From assembly GCA_963377175.1 (NCBI GenBank), contig CAUJNA010001419.1:1-64000 (forward strand): a stretch of 64,000 bases of DNA, in the 5' to 3' direction. The position numbers and the translations under genes were made by a program. The notes below the pieces were generated by a model. The model was given only the letters and a program-made list of their open reading frames with translations. It searched no databases and was not told where the DNA came from. This DNA is from Effrenium voratum (taxonomy: Eukaryota; Sar; Dinophyceae; Suessiales; Symbiodiniaceae). The stretch's first letter is position 1. The number at the start of each line of letters is the position of its first letter. Below, one piece after another: positions 17,440-27,930 of the stretch.

Positions 17440-20257
17440 AGCACGCTGGTGAGGTGCGAGTAGTCGAGCGTGATCATCTCGGGTCCCCGTCAGGTTCTTC
17501 CACTTCGCTCCTGAGAAGTCGTTCGAGGCGAAGCCCAGCCTCAGGTCCCCGTTCATGTCAGGGCGCTTCTGCTGCTTGGCCACGGAGTCGAAGAGCTGCA
17601 GCAGCTCTGCCACGTCGGCCTCGACCATCTCCGTCTTCACCCTGCTGTCCGACAAGTTGGTGAAGCTCGTGTTGCAGACCACGCTGCCCGTCGACACTCC
17701 GCCGCTCGTGGCCGTGAAGGTGCAGTCCAGGCTCTTACAGTCCAGCGGGCCCACGGAGGCCGCCCCGCTGATCGTCAGCGTGGCGCCCGGTGGCTGCGAA
17801 GCTCGCCGCGGTTGCTGCGCCTGAGGCCGTCAGGGTGCCCGTGGACACGTCGCCGACCGTGGTGAAGTTCCCAGCGTCCCAGCGTTAGCCGTGTTGTTGA
17901 TGGTGAGAGTGCTGCCGGTGATTCCGGTGGCCGAGCTCAGCAGGCCCACGCTGGCCGCCCCCGTGATGCTCAGCGAGCTGCCCGACAGCGTGGCTCCGGC
18001 GACGGTGCCGGTGGCCGTGAGCGCTGCGCAGGAGATTGCGCCCGAGGCGTCCACGCCCGTTGTGAAAACGTCCGTGCAGTTCACGTCGTTGCACAGCAGC
18101 TGGTCGCAGCCCACGCTGCCCTGCGCCGAGCCCGTGAGGGCCAGCGAGTCGGCCAGCAGGTCCGTCACGGAGACCAACTCTCCCTCGAAGGCCGAGGCCC
18201 TGATCTGCATGCTGTACAGGTCCAGCGTGCCCGCCGACTGCTGCACCAGCCCGGGGATCGACACGCCGAAGGCGCCGAAGTGCAGCTTCGCAACTCCGCC
18301 CGGCGGCGCCGAGAAGTCCAGGCGCGCCGTGCTCCAGACTCCTTGCGCGGCCGTGCCGAGGAAGGTGCCGGTGACGCCCACGTAGTCGTTGTCGGCAGCG
18401 CTGACGTACATCACCAAGTTGGAAGCCGTGCCCAGCCGGTGCCGGCAGCCGAAGGAGTAGCGTCTCCCCGCGGCGTCAGGGTGTAGTGCGAAGGCGCTCA
18501 GGGTGATGGTGTAGGTCTCCAGCTCGAAGCCTCCCACCGTGAAGCTGGCTACGGAGCTTGGAGCGCACCAGGAAGTTCTCCAGCAGCACCTCGCCCAGGG
18601 TGGCCAGCGTGACGTCGTCGGCTCGTGCTTCAGCAGCAGGGCCGAGGCCGTCGTGTCCGCCTCGACCTCCGTCGTGTTGCCTGCCTCCAGGGTTGCGCCC
18701 AATATCTCCAGACCGTAGACGTCCACCGTTCCTGCGGTGAAGTACATCTTAGCCGTGCTCCACGAAGCTGCCGTACTCGTAGACGTTCTCGGCCTTGGAC
18801 ATGTACACCACGAAGTTGGAGGCCGTGCCGAGCCGATACTGGCAGGCGAAGAGGAGCTCTCGGCCCGTCCAGTTTGCCAGGGAGACGTCCGTGGGCGACC
18901 CCTCCATCGTCCGGGAAGCGCGCGACTATCTCCAGGGCCAAGGCTGCCTCCGCGACTCCAAGCTTGCCGGCCAACAAGCCGTCCACCTGCGCGATGGTGT
19001 AGTAGCTGAGCAGGGCGGCTGCGATGCTCAAGGTTGTTGCGGCGGCTGAGCGGTACGCCACCAGCGCCGAGGTGATCTGGTTGGTCGTGAAGACGTCCTG
19101 GTCCGGGCCCGTCCGGTAGGCCAGCAGCGCGCCCGCGATGGCGGCCTGTGTCTGCGTGTCCTGCGCGCTTGCCGTGCGGTAGTCGGCCAACAGGGCGCCC
19201 GCTTGCGCCGAGGTGTAGTAGGCCAGCAGCGCAGCCGAGATGGCGCTGGTCGTTTCGGCGTCCTGCGCCGCCCCCGTTCGGTAGTCGACCAACAGCGCGT
19301 CCACTTGCGCGAGGGCCGCATCCGCCGCCGCGATGGAGTAGCAGTCGGCCGTGATGCTCAGCGTGTCGTCGCCGTTGGCCAGCGCAGCCGAGAGAGGAGC
19401 CTCCAGACGCAGGTTGCGAACGACGTTGCTTCCGCGAACGAGCTCCCAAGTCGTGAAGCCCGCCCAGGCCGGCGCGTTAACAACTCCGCCGCTGCCAGAA
19501 AGCTGCAGGGCGGCGAGCTCCGCGAGGATTGCGTCGAGCGCGGCGTTCGTGGCGTACGAGGCCAGCAGCGTCGTGTCGGCCTTGGCTCCCTGGAGCGCCG
19601 AGATGCTGGCATCCCGGCTAGCAAGCTGCGCTGCGACGAAGGCGATACCCAGCAGGGCATGTGCTATCTTGGTGTCTACCTCCAGCGGCGTGTCCAACCC
19701 GTCCACCGTGGAGAGCAGGGCGGCCAGTGCGCTTGCGTCCGCCTTGCCGGCGAGGGCGGCGTCGAGAACTGCCGTGGTGACTGCGTCCAGGAGGGCTGCC
19801 GCTATCTTAGAGTCCACCTCTGAGGAAGTGTCGACGGTCGACTGCCTTGGAGGCCTGCAGCCCCGAGATGGAGCGCGTCTTGACTTGCGAGCTTGGAGGC
19901 CAGCTCTGCGGCGGTGACAATGCCCAGGAGCTTGCTGCGGGTCCACCGCCGTCTTGAGGCCGTAGTTGGCTGCCACCGTGGCCAGCGTGGCGTTGTTGGC
20001 CGAGGCTATGGAGCCGTTCATGGTAGCCGTGGTGCTGTAGTTCGACAGCTTCAGGTCCACGCTGTTGGGGGTGCTCTTCGTGGCCACCACGCCCAGCACG
20101 TCAAAGGCCGACTGGTCTGGTCAGCGGCCAGGTCTGCCACTTGCGCGTAGGGCGTCAGAGCGAGGGCTAGCTGCCCTGCGGTGACGCGCGTGCCGTCAGT
20201 TACCTCTGCCTTGTCCAGGACCTCCGGGATGTTGCCCGTGACAGGTCCTTCAAACAT
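17440..20257 (-). pseudogene. Long repetitive fibre-like protein of the polinton-type element
   Basis: Minus strand from ATG 20,257 (MFEGPVTGNIPEVLDKAEV). After a frame change near 20,115 it continues SVDLKLSNYSTTATMNGSI, then repeats of the type Y-T-x-x-Q-(x)n-I-x-x-A-L-L with period about 25 residues (about 19,330-18,970). Next are two beta-rich repeats sharing F..(Y/H)RLGTASN.V.Y.S (about 18,850-18,780 and 18,450-18,400), then Ser/Thr/Ala/Gly-rich repeats (ISCAALTATGTVAGATLSGS, about 18,040-17,960) and a final globular piece (SVVCNTSFTNLSDSRVKTEM … GDLRLGFASNDFSGAKWKNL). At least four frameshifts. Repetitive trimeric-fibre character suggests a virion attachment or surface protein, by analogy only. 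Its ATG overlaps the stop of the preceding ORF. Confidence 0.5.
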
Positions 20258-20636
20258 GTTTTCTTAGGAGTGACCAAAGTCTGGTTGTAGGCTGCGTACT
20301 TGTAACGCGGGTTGTGATAAATTTATAACGTCCTTGTCGTAATTTATAACGTCCTGGACCATACATGAATTGAGGGAAAATTTCCTTCAATTCAACTTCC
20401 CTGGCCCAGGTCTTGATACACAACGGCCTGATGGGTTTTTCGGGCAAAATCGACGGAGTCAAGACATTCTCGTTGTAGCGCATGGCTACGATGAATTGAC
20501 CGATGGCGTCGGTCAAATCAAGCTCCCGGGCCCAGGTCGTGATACCACCCCTGAGCTGCGCACGACGCTCAAAAATTTCGGGACAAATCGCCGAAAATTT
20601 CGTCCTGTTCGCAGAAGGAGGAGGCCCGGGCCTTCA
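20250..20636 (-). CDS. Hypothetical small protein upstream of the fibre-like gene
   Basis: An open minus-strand frame from 20,636 to the stop at 20,250 (about 128 codons; no ATG at its beginning, first internal ATG about 20,482). It contains a twofold internal similarity, ITTWARELDL and IKTWAREVELKEIF, spaced about 42 residues apart, and ends with short repeats GRYKLRQGRYKF that correspond to a duplicated ATTTATAACGTCCT in the DNA (about 20,317 and 20,341). Its last codons overlap the fibre gene start. No family recognised. Confidence 0.35.
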
Positions 20637-20689
20637 AGCGGCGGGTCTTTAGAGGACGTCTCGCAGTCCCGCGGGTCCTTGCTATATCC

Positions 20690-20712
20690 AACTATGCATT
20701 GTGTGCATAGTT
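20690..20712. repeat. Hairpin-forming inverted repeat
   Basis: AACTATGCA-ttgtg-TGCATAGTT: a perfect 9-bp stem with a 5-nt loop, just outside the polinton-type coding region. Confidence 0.8.
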
Positions 20713-20725
20713 ATGATATAGGACA

Positions 20726-20880
20726 GAGAGCGAAGTCGGAATTCCGACCTCGGTGGGAGAGCGAAGTCGGAATTCCGACCTCGGTGGATAGAACTCGCTT
20801 TTAGACCGAAGCCGCGGAGCCGGCCTCGCTTTCAGACCGAAGCCGCGGAGCCGGCCTCGCTTTTAGACCAAAGCCGCGGA
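20726..20880. repeat. Two adjacent 31-bp tandem repeat families
   Basis: About two units of a 31-bp repeat containing the palindrome GTCGGAATTCCGAC (starts 20,726 and 20,757) are followed by nearly three units of an unrelated 31-bp repeat beginning TCGCTTTTAGACC (about 20,794 onward). The shared period in unrelated sequences is notable. Confidence 0.85.
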
Positions 20881-20924
20881 GGATTACGAAAGCTTGTGTC
20901 ACGGGGCGACACGGACCGTGGGAC

Positions 20925-21700
20925 ACCTCGGCGGGCCCAAAAGCGCCCCGGTGACAAGCAAGCGGTGACAAGCGGTGACAAGCCGGCTTCCAGCAAAAGA
21001 AGCTGTCTCTGCACCACCCTGGTCCGGGGCTCGAAACCCGCCGCGACCGGGCAACCTTTGCCCATTAATGAACCAATATTGTTTCAGGCCGATTCAATAT
21101 TGACTCAAACTTGCCAAGATTTTCGAGCCCTCAATAAGTTCGGCAGGTTGGCGCGTTAGACCCGGTGACAAGTTCGGCAGGTTGTCGGAGGACCTCTGGG
21201 CGTTCGGCAGGCTGGCGCGTTAGACCCGGTGACAAAGGCGGCGACAAGTTCGGCAGGTTGCCGGGTCACAAGCGAGGACCTCGGCAGGCTGTCGTGCTAA
21301 AACGGAAAATCCTGTGAAGAACAAAGTCTTCGGGAAGTCGGGAACTTGGCCGTTTTTGCGCAATTTTTCGGTCCAAAAGAGAGCGGTGACGAAGCGGTGA
21401 CAAGTGGTGACAAGCTCGGCGGGATGGAACTTGCCAGCTTTTCCGGGCAGAAAACGGAAATCGAGGGCAGCGTGAGTGTGCGGAGCCTGTTTTCGGCCGA
21501 AACCGAGCAAATCTAGAGGTTGAGGCACCTCGCTTGCCGTCTGACAGGAAAAAACGAACTTTTCGGGAATTCGGGAAGTTGGCCGTTTTGAGCACTTTTT
21601 CGACCAAAAACGGAGCGGTGACAAAGACCGGTGACATCGGAAAAACGTTCAGCAGGATGGAGAATTTGGCTGTTTTGCAGGGTTTTTGACTCAAAAATGA
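20925..21700. repeat. Degenerate repeat zone rich in GCGGTGACAAG and TTCGGCAGG
   Basis: GGTGACA/GGTGACG occurs about eleven times and TTCGGCAGG(T/C)TG several times, in degenerate blocks that also share (G)GGAA.TTGGCCGTTTT and a following TTTTTCG.(C/T)CAAAA segment. No coding potential seen. Probably non-coding flank or terminal region of the polinton-type element. Confidence 0.6.
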
Positions 21701-21750
21701 AAATTAATTGGTCCCTATAAGACGGTGTTCCTTACTACTCTCTGCACCTT

Positions 21751-21814
21751 TGAGCGAGCCTGGGCACGCTTGCCCTCGCTCAGCTGTTAAGGGCCGTACC
21801 CGCGGTACGCTCTT
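21751..21814. other. Two consecutive strong stem-loops
   Basis: Hairpin 1 (21,751-21,782): TGAGCGA…GGGCA-cgct-TGCCC-TCGCTCA with a 4-nt bulge. Hairpin 2 (21,789-21,814): AAGGGCCGTACC-cgc-GGTACGCTCTT with one mismatch and a one-base bulge. They could be a structured RNA, an element end or a processing signal; I recognise no RNA family. Confidence 0.6.
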
Positions 21815-21829
21815 ACGAATCACGGAACC

Positions 21830-22995
21830 CGGTTAAAAAGGAATGCGCGCTTTTCTTGCTTCGTGGGTTCTCTTTTGTGCGGGTTGTTTGCGTTCAAGCT
21901 AGGAGCTGTTAACATTAAAAACGGCGCTATTGTGTGCTCGAGACCTTCTTGTTGTGCGATTTCTCAGACGAGCGGCAGTGCTTAAAGTGTTTTATTCCAG
22001 CTCAGAAACAACGTGTGTCTGTTTCACCGCAGCGGCCTTGAAAATGCGCTTGCAGCACCATACCATGCTCAATGTATTGGGAGTGGGCAGTTCGGGATGA
22101 CGGCCCGGCGATACAGGGCAAGACGAGACGTTCTTACGGGCCTGTTTGGCAAGTGCAGAACAGGCGTGATGTTGGTTTGATTGGCAGAACATGGTTGATC
22201 CGACTCCTTGTTGGCGTTGCAGCACAGCGATATCAGAATTTCAGGTTGCTTGCGTCCACCAGGAGCAAACCGGAGAGGTTGGAATCCGAAGGGAAACCGG
22301 TCACGACAAAACGCGATCAATCAACGTGGGGCCCATGCCCACCCCATGCCCACGGGATGGCCAAGCGCATGATCAAGTCTGATCTGCCAGCCCCCAATGC
22401 TTGCGTGCACCAAAACAAAACAAACGTGCATTGATGTTGATATTGTATCGGATAGTTACATAGTCGGGTGCAGCAGACAGATTGCATCCTGATTGCTTTC
22501 AATCAATGGCTGCGGGTGGTCATGACCGCAGTTCCCGCATTGGGCGAATCGACCCAGATGGGGTGTCCACACTTTACATACGTGTTTGGGATGCCGTGGT
22601 TCTCAAAAACAAAATGTGTCTGAGCATGTTTTGGTTGCAAGTATGTGTCTGAGGATGTTGCGGTTCCAAAAAACATGTGCCTGTTTTGTTTCTTGTTGTT
22701 GCTCGCAACATGGAACCGCACGCAACCTCGTATGTGTCCATACCTCAAGGCCTGGACTTTGGACGCTCACAGGTATTCCCATTGCCCTCCAAGCTTTGCC
22801 ACCCGCATTCCCAGTCTGAGGGGGGGGAGGGCAAGCCCCTGATCAACACATATATATATATATATATCTATCTATATATATATATATACATAGATACACG
22901 GACAGCTCACCGGTTCAGAAAGCGAACCTGATTTCGTGAATTGGTCCGTGGCCACTGCTTCGGTAGCCGGTCCTCTGACCTGCAAATTTGGCGCC
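21830..22995. other. Non-coding stretch before the UBL gene
   Basis: No supportable gene. Near its end lies a TA-rich microsatellite (about 22,848-22,890) interrupted by CTATCTA. Short open frames on both strands lack any recognisable motif. Confidence 0.4.
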
Positions 22996-24060
22996 ATGCA
23001 ACTCCATGTGTGCCTGGCGAGTGGCAAGAGCTGCTCCGTTGCATTGCCTCCCGAGTCGAGCGTTCGTGAGCTGAAGGCTGAGGCGCAGCAGCAGCTCAAG
23101 CGCGGTCTGAGGCTCCTGTTCAGAAGTGAGAAACTAGACCCATCGCGCACTCTGGTTGAGGTGGGTCTGCGAGATGGGGACATTGTGGCTGCAGTTGTGC
23201 AGCACGTGAAGCTAGCTTCCACTCGGCGAGCGTTCGCGCTTTATGTCGAAGGAGGCTCTGTGCTGACTTGGGGCGATCCTGGCTGTGGCGGTGACAGCAG
23301 CGACGTGCGAGAAAAGTTGGTGGGTACTCAGGAGATCCGAGGAGAGGAATATGCTTTTGCCGCCATCCTAGCCAACGGCTCTGTTGTGACTTGGGGCCAT
23401 GATTCATCGGGTGTTGCCAAGAAGTTATTCGAGGTCAAGCGTTTTCAAGCAGCAACGAGGCATACTTTTGCAGCCATCCGGGACGACGGCTCTGTTGTGA
23501 CTTGGGGCGATAGAACCTTTGGCGACTATGGCCATGACATCAGCCAGGTCCGAGAGCAGTTGGTGCAGGTCCAGCAGATCCAAGCAAGTTATGGCGCTTT
23601 TGCTGCCATTCGGCATGACGGCTCTGTGGTGACTTGGGGCCATCCTGACGCTGGCGGCGACAGCAGCCGGGTGCGAGAGCAGTTGGTGCAGGTCAAGCAG
23701 ATTCAATCAACCCCGCGTGCTTTCGCTGCCATTCGACATGACGGCTCTGTGGTGACTTGGGGCCATCCTGGCACTGGCGGCGACAGCAGCCAGGTGCAGG
23801 AGCAGTTGGTGCAGGTCCAGCAGATTCAATCAACCTTGCGTGCTTTCGCTGCCATCCGAGCCGATGGCTCCGTGGTGACTTGGGGCGATCCTGACTATGG
23901 CGGCGACAGCGACCAGGTTCGAGAGCAGTTGGTGCAGGTCCAACAGATTCAAGGAACTGGGGCTGCTTTTGCTGCTGTCCTGGCAGACGGCTCTGTGGTG
24001 ACTTGGGGCGATCCTAACTGTGGCGGTGATAGCAATAGGATTCAGTTTGACTGCTTGTGA
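22996..24060 (+). CDS. Ubiquitin-like domain plus DGSVVTWG (RCC1-like) repeat protein
   Basis: 354 codons, starting at ATG 22,996 because this begins the ubiquitin-like fold (MQLHVCLASGKSC, then SSVRELKAEAQQQLKRGLRL, LVEVGLRDGDIVAAVV; residues about 1-75). Seven repeats of about 50 residues follow, each with (D/N)GSVVTWG(D/H), a Gly/Asp-rich turn (GGDSS.VREQL), VQVQQIQ and AFAAI. The pattern resembles divergent RCC1/HERC-type propeller blades; genes of this UBL-plus-repeat form are abundant in dinoflagellates and often labelled HERC-like. No HECT domain is present. Molecular role unknown; ubiquitin-pathway involvement is inference. The open frame has no visible intron or lesion. The last repeat breaks off (GGDSNRIQFDCL), with GTGAGG at 24,057, so either the copy is truncated or the exon ends there. 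Confidence 0.8.
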   Translation: MQLHVCLASGKSCSVALPPESSVRELKAEAQQQLKRGLRLLFRSEKLDPSRTLVEVGLRDGDIVAAVVQHVKLASTRRAFALYVEGGSVLTWGDPGCGGDSSDVREKLVGTQEIRGEEYAFAAILANGSVVTWGHDSSGVAKKLFEVKRFQAATRHTFAAIRDDGSVVTWGDRTFGDYGHDISQVREQLVQVQQIQASYGAFAAIRHDGSVVTWGHPDAGGDSSRVREQLVQVKQIQSTPRAFAAIRHDGSVVTWGHPGTGGDSSQVQEQLVQVQQIQSTLRAFAAIRADGSVVTWGDPDYGGDSDQVREQLVQVQQIQGTGAAFAAVLADGSVVTWGDPNCGGDSNRIQFDCL

Positions 24061-26832
24061 GGCACACGGCACGACTGTTGCCTTCCAACGTGAAAGTTCG
24101 GTGCTTTCTGCGAGTGGACAACGACTCCAGCCTCTCCGCTGCTGCCGCCCAGACGTGAACTTAAGCAGGTACCTCGGTGGGTCCCAGCCATGTGATTCCT
24201 CAGACTTGTGGAGTGTTTGTTTCGAGGGATTTACATACCCCGCCGAAAGGTCTGACTTTTCACATTCGCTGCCGAAGCACTAAGGTACACAAGATTCAGT
24301 TCAAGCCGCCGGACAAGCCAGTTGGCGATTCTGTGAGGCATATGAGCTGGAGAGATCAGTTGCGGGGGTCGGCGCTGTTCGATCCTCCCATCTCAAAGCC
24401 AGAAGGGAGTGGACACCTTGCCGCCGAAGCATTTGGCCCAGCCCGGGCTGGAGAGCGTCGCTTACTCAGGATGTTTGGCAGGGCTCCTTAAAAGATACAC
24501 TTTGCCCAATTGAAACATGTTTTTTCCACCAAAGTAAAGGGAATCGAAGACAAGAGGCTGAAATAGGCCGCAGAGTGCTCCCAAGTTCCTCGTCCAGAAA
24601 GATCTGGTGGAGCAAGCGGAGAGCCGCGCGAAAACAAAGCCGGTTGCTCCCTGCTGCCTTTTGGTTAGGGTACCCCCCAAAAGCAAACAGGGATTTGTCC
24701 TCTAGCAGACTCTAGCCGGGACCCTCTATCAGGTTTCATTTTCTTTGCGAGGGTTTGACGTTCACCTCGCCGCGCCAGGCTTATCACGACATGAGTTCAG
24801 CAACCGCGGGGCTTGAAGCAAAATAAGTTGAAGCAGGGTCCCAACAGTCCAGCAACAGCCGAGCAAAGCTGACGTGTCACACCAGTTCAACAGCTCCCCC
24901 TGTTTTTCTTGTTTCTTTCTTTCATTTCAGAGCTCGCCCCTGTTTTTTGTTCATTTCAGAGCTCGCAGTCTGGGAATTCGACCCCAAGCCTTTCAGAGTT
25001 AGCAGGGGTCCAACAAAAAGGAATGCTAAGCTGCTAGGTTGCCTACTCCCACAACAAACGAGGGGGTCTTCTCGAACTCTGCCTCGCGCGTCGCCATGGC
25101 GAGCCGCACGGTGCGCTTCTAGGGGCTCGCTTGGTGTTGGTTCGGAGGGGATGTGGCTCCTCCTTTTGCAGGGTCAACCCCCCCAACAACGAAAGAAATA
25201 CAGATTATGTATATATATATATACATTAATATATGTATATTCATATATATATATACATATATGTATATATATATATACACATGTTTCTCCCTTGACCACA
25301 ACAAGACGGGAACCAACTCACTCCAAAAAGTCCCTCCTTCAGCGAAATGAGCTGACAGCGGCTGAGGCGTAATGTCTGATGTTTTGGTCCAAGGCGGGCA
25401 GCTCCGAAGTGTCGACAGGGTTGGTTTGAGTTGGGTTCGGCGTGTGGTGGTCATGACCCGTGGCGTGTGGTGGTTTTTTTCTTCTTCTTAAATATCTATA
25501 ATTCTTGGACATATTTTCTCCTTCTTTCTAGGGAGGGACCTGCAAATGAGGGGCTTGGAAGTGAAGACTGCGATGCTGATTTCTGCGGGGGGGGTGAGCT
25601 GAAGCTCAAGGTCGACGTAGCGAAGGCGGGTTTTGGGGAGTTTTGGGGCTCGAGGCGACACCAGAAAAGGACGAGAAGAAGGAGGCGACGGAGGAGGCAC
25701 TGGACTGGCTTTGGGTGGGCTGATGTGATTTTCAGGCAGCGGGCTGAGGGTCACCCAACGAATTGAAGGGCATCAAGGCTCCTTCAGGCATTCTCTGTGT
25801 TCCGCCCACCTCACCCCCCAAAAAATAATAATAATAGGGACAGCAACAAAGACAAACAAGCCCTTTGAGGAAGACGAACATAGACCAGCACTGGTGGCGT
25901 GTTTGGGGGATGGGGCAGTTGAGACGCGCAGGGGCCCTCAGCGATCTCTGACATCACTCATAGCGTGCTGGACACCTATCTCGGCGCTACATGGAGGAGT
26001 GAGCAGAAGTGTCAGATGGGCCGGTTGTCAATAGACCAGTTCCTTTACTTGTCCACAGGGATAGTCATCTACGTGGTAAGTATCCAGAAGAACCACTGCA
26101 ATTCCAGTTAAGGGAACCGTGACCATGGGCCAAAGAAACTCCTTGAAACAGCAGTCCATTGAGTCCACAATTGCAGGAAACACAGTGGGTGGACGAAATC
26201 CTCCATTCTTCATGGGGGTTTCATCCATTTTAGCTGGTGCAGGATTTGGTCCGTCTGTGCCTAAATGAACATGGAGCCCCAAGAACAAGGGGCTTCCTCG
26301 AAAGGAGATCCGGCGAAAAGCGCGCGGAATTGTGGGCTTGCAGGTACCAGGCAAACCACACTCCTTTCTGTTCGGGTTCCCAAGCTACAACATATCCAGC
26401 CCAGGGCTCCAGTTTTTTTTTGATGGGACGATCAACCTCAAAAAGGGTTGCAAGGCTTCCCTGCCACTGGTCCAGGGCCCATTTTTTCCGGTTTTTCTCG
26501 GGTCACTGAACGACTCGTTGGAGTCCCGCAGGAGGCGCGGCTTTAAACATCTCACCTTCCGGAGCGAGGCAGGGAGATTGGAAGCGAGTCGAACCGTCGG
26601 ATTTTCTCTTGGGAAGTGTCTGGGAAATTGGCGGCGACCTGGCGATCTGGGGAGTTGTTTACCTTCCAATTCTAGGCTGGAGTTGCTTTTCTGATGAATG
26701 TGTCCCGCAGGAGTCGTTTCTTTGTTTTGGGGCGGGGCTGTTCCTATGGCCTCGGGAAGAAAAAAACGCCCACGCCCCGCTAAAGCACGCCTCGAGTTTT
26801 TCGGTGCTGCCAGCTGGCACAGTGTTTCGCGA
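24061..26832. other. Gene-poor stretch with a duplicated splice-acceptor-like sequence and TA microsatellite
   Basis: No gene can be supported. TTCATTTCAGAGCTCGC occurs twice, at 24,921-24,937 and 24,950-24,966 (period 29), each resembling a pyrimidine-AG intron acceptor. A TA-type microsatellite occupies about 25,207-25,279. The remainder appears unique. Confidence 0.4.
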
Positions 26833-26950
26833 TATGGATGTGGGTCAAAATTAAACCACCAGGGATTGGACCGCAGGTTTTCGTCCTTGGTTTCATGTAC
26901 CAGGGTTCAATTTTGGGGGTTACCCTGTTCTTGACCACCACAGCCCTGTG
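26833..26950. mobile_element. MITE family 1, copy 1
   Basis: Imperfect terminal inverted repeats: left TATGGATGTGGGTCAAAAT, right TTGACCACCACAGCCCTG. The interior CCACCAGGGATTGGACCGCAG is shared with the copy at 55,912. Non-coding; mobilisation would need a transposase in trans. Confidence 0.6.
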
Positions 26951-27072
26951 CCTGGGCCGAAGGTGTTCAATCTGCAATCTTTGGACGGCCTTCTGCAGCA
27001 ACCCGTGGCAGCGGCCTAAGAACGGAGCTCCGCCGTTGGCTGGTCGCTGCGGTTTTTCTTCTTCCCCAACAG

Positions 27073-27123
27073 CTTTGGCAGCTTTGGGGTCTCAGCCCAG
27101 GCTCCGGGGTGCGGGGCGGCGAG
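27073..27123 (+). other. Candidate 51-bp exon
   Basis: Flanked by a pyrimidine-rich acceptor (TTCTTCTTCCCCAACAG) and a donor GTAAGG at 27,124. The 51 bases are GC-rich relative to flanks and open in frame. Belongs, if real, to an unrecognised plus-strand gene. Confidence 0.35.
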
Positions 27124-27579
27124 GTAAGGTTCGAGGGTTGCACCAGGGTTCTGGGAGGGTTCTGGGGTGCGGTTGGGGATATCGCCTGAGCTTTTTTGGT
27201 TTCCGGGTCCAGCCTAAAACATGGGATCCTTCTCCCGCGGTGGGGCTGAGAAGTTGAAGGGAGTCAGTTTCCTTGGGCCGACCCTCCCAGTGCTTCCGGG
27301 CACAGCAGGTTACCAGGGTCCCAGGGTTTACACGGTTTCAGCTGGTCTATGGCTGGAAGCACATCAGTTTTGACGGTTTTCAGGTTTGCCTCAAATCCAC
27401 CAGGGCACTCGGGAGCGACATGATTTGGGGATTCCCAAATCAGCCTGCTGTTTGCTCGTCACCAACTTTCTACAATGTTTATTTAACAGTATTCCACACC
27501 ATTTCTCTTCACCAATTTTCCAGCCATTTTCTCTTCACGGCCATGTACCAGCTTCCCCCGAGTTGTTTTTTTCTTTTTT

Positions 27580-27772
27580 TGGATTGGTGGATTGGTGGTG
27601 TGGATTGGTGGTAACCCCCCTTTTTGTGGTGTGGATTGGTGGCAACCCCCCCCTTTTGGTGGTTTGGATTGGAGGTAACCCCCCTTTTTGGTGGTTTGGA
27701 TTGGTGGTAACCCCCCTTTTTGGTGGTTTGGATTGGTGGATTGGATTGGTGGTTTGGTGGTGTGGTTGAGCA
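27580..27772. repeat. Minisatellite of about 37 bp
   Basis: Four to five degenerate units of GGTGGTTTGGATTGGTGG followed by TAACCCCCCTTTTT. One isolated unit remnant occurs near 47,508-47,540, so the unit is also dispersed. Confidence 0.85.
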
Positions 27773-27819
27773 GTGGTTGAGCCATCGACAAGAGCGGCTC
27801 CAACTCCAACTTGCCCTCG

Positions 27820-27930
27820 AGCCCAGGACCTCACCTTCCTCGAGAGCCTCGATGCCTGAGCCTCGGGAACGCCGGGAACGCCTCGGTGCGCGGAAGCTGC
27901 AGTCTGTCCAGGGTGCCAAGGACCTCCCCC
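27820..27930 (+). other. Candidate exon
   Basis: GC-rich, protein-like island in a repeat-rich neighbourhood; reads SSRASMPEPRERRERLGARK and LQSVQGAKDLPPEKW. Splice junctions not resolved. Unrecognised. Confidence 0.25.

Larger units (their letters stand above)
14110..20640. mobile_element. Decayed Polinton / polinton-like-virus-type element
   Basis: A GC-rich block with sharp edges. It combines protein-primed family-B DNA polymerase pieces (14,104-15,660), a retroviral-type DDE integrase (17,416-16,640, minus) and a long repetitive fibre-like protein (20,257-17,440, minus), plus small ORFs. PolB with integrase is the hallmark of Mavericks/Polintons and related polinton-like viruses. No capsid, packaging ATPase or protease gene is seen. 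All main genes carry several frame breaks, so this is a fossil. Terminal inverted repeats were not identified; the right limit could extend through the repeat zone to about 21,700. Confidence 0.65.

Noticed and set aside
17830..19449. Alternative-frame minus-strand ORF rich in Arg/Gly/His in its first part
   Set aside because: Only its later part (about 18,840 downward) has the fibre repeats; the first part is a frameshifted reading of the fibre gene.
22936..22995. Earlier start for the UBL gene
   Set aside because: The ubiquitin-like fold begins at the ATG at 22,996; the upstream codons have no conserved character.
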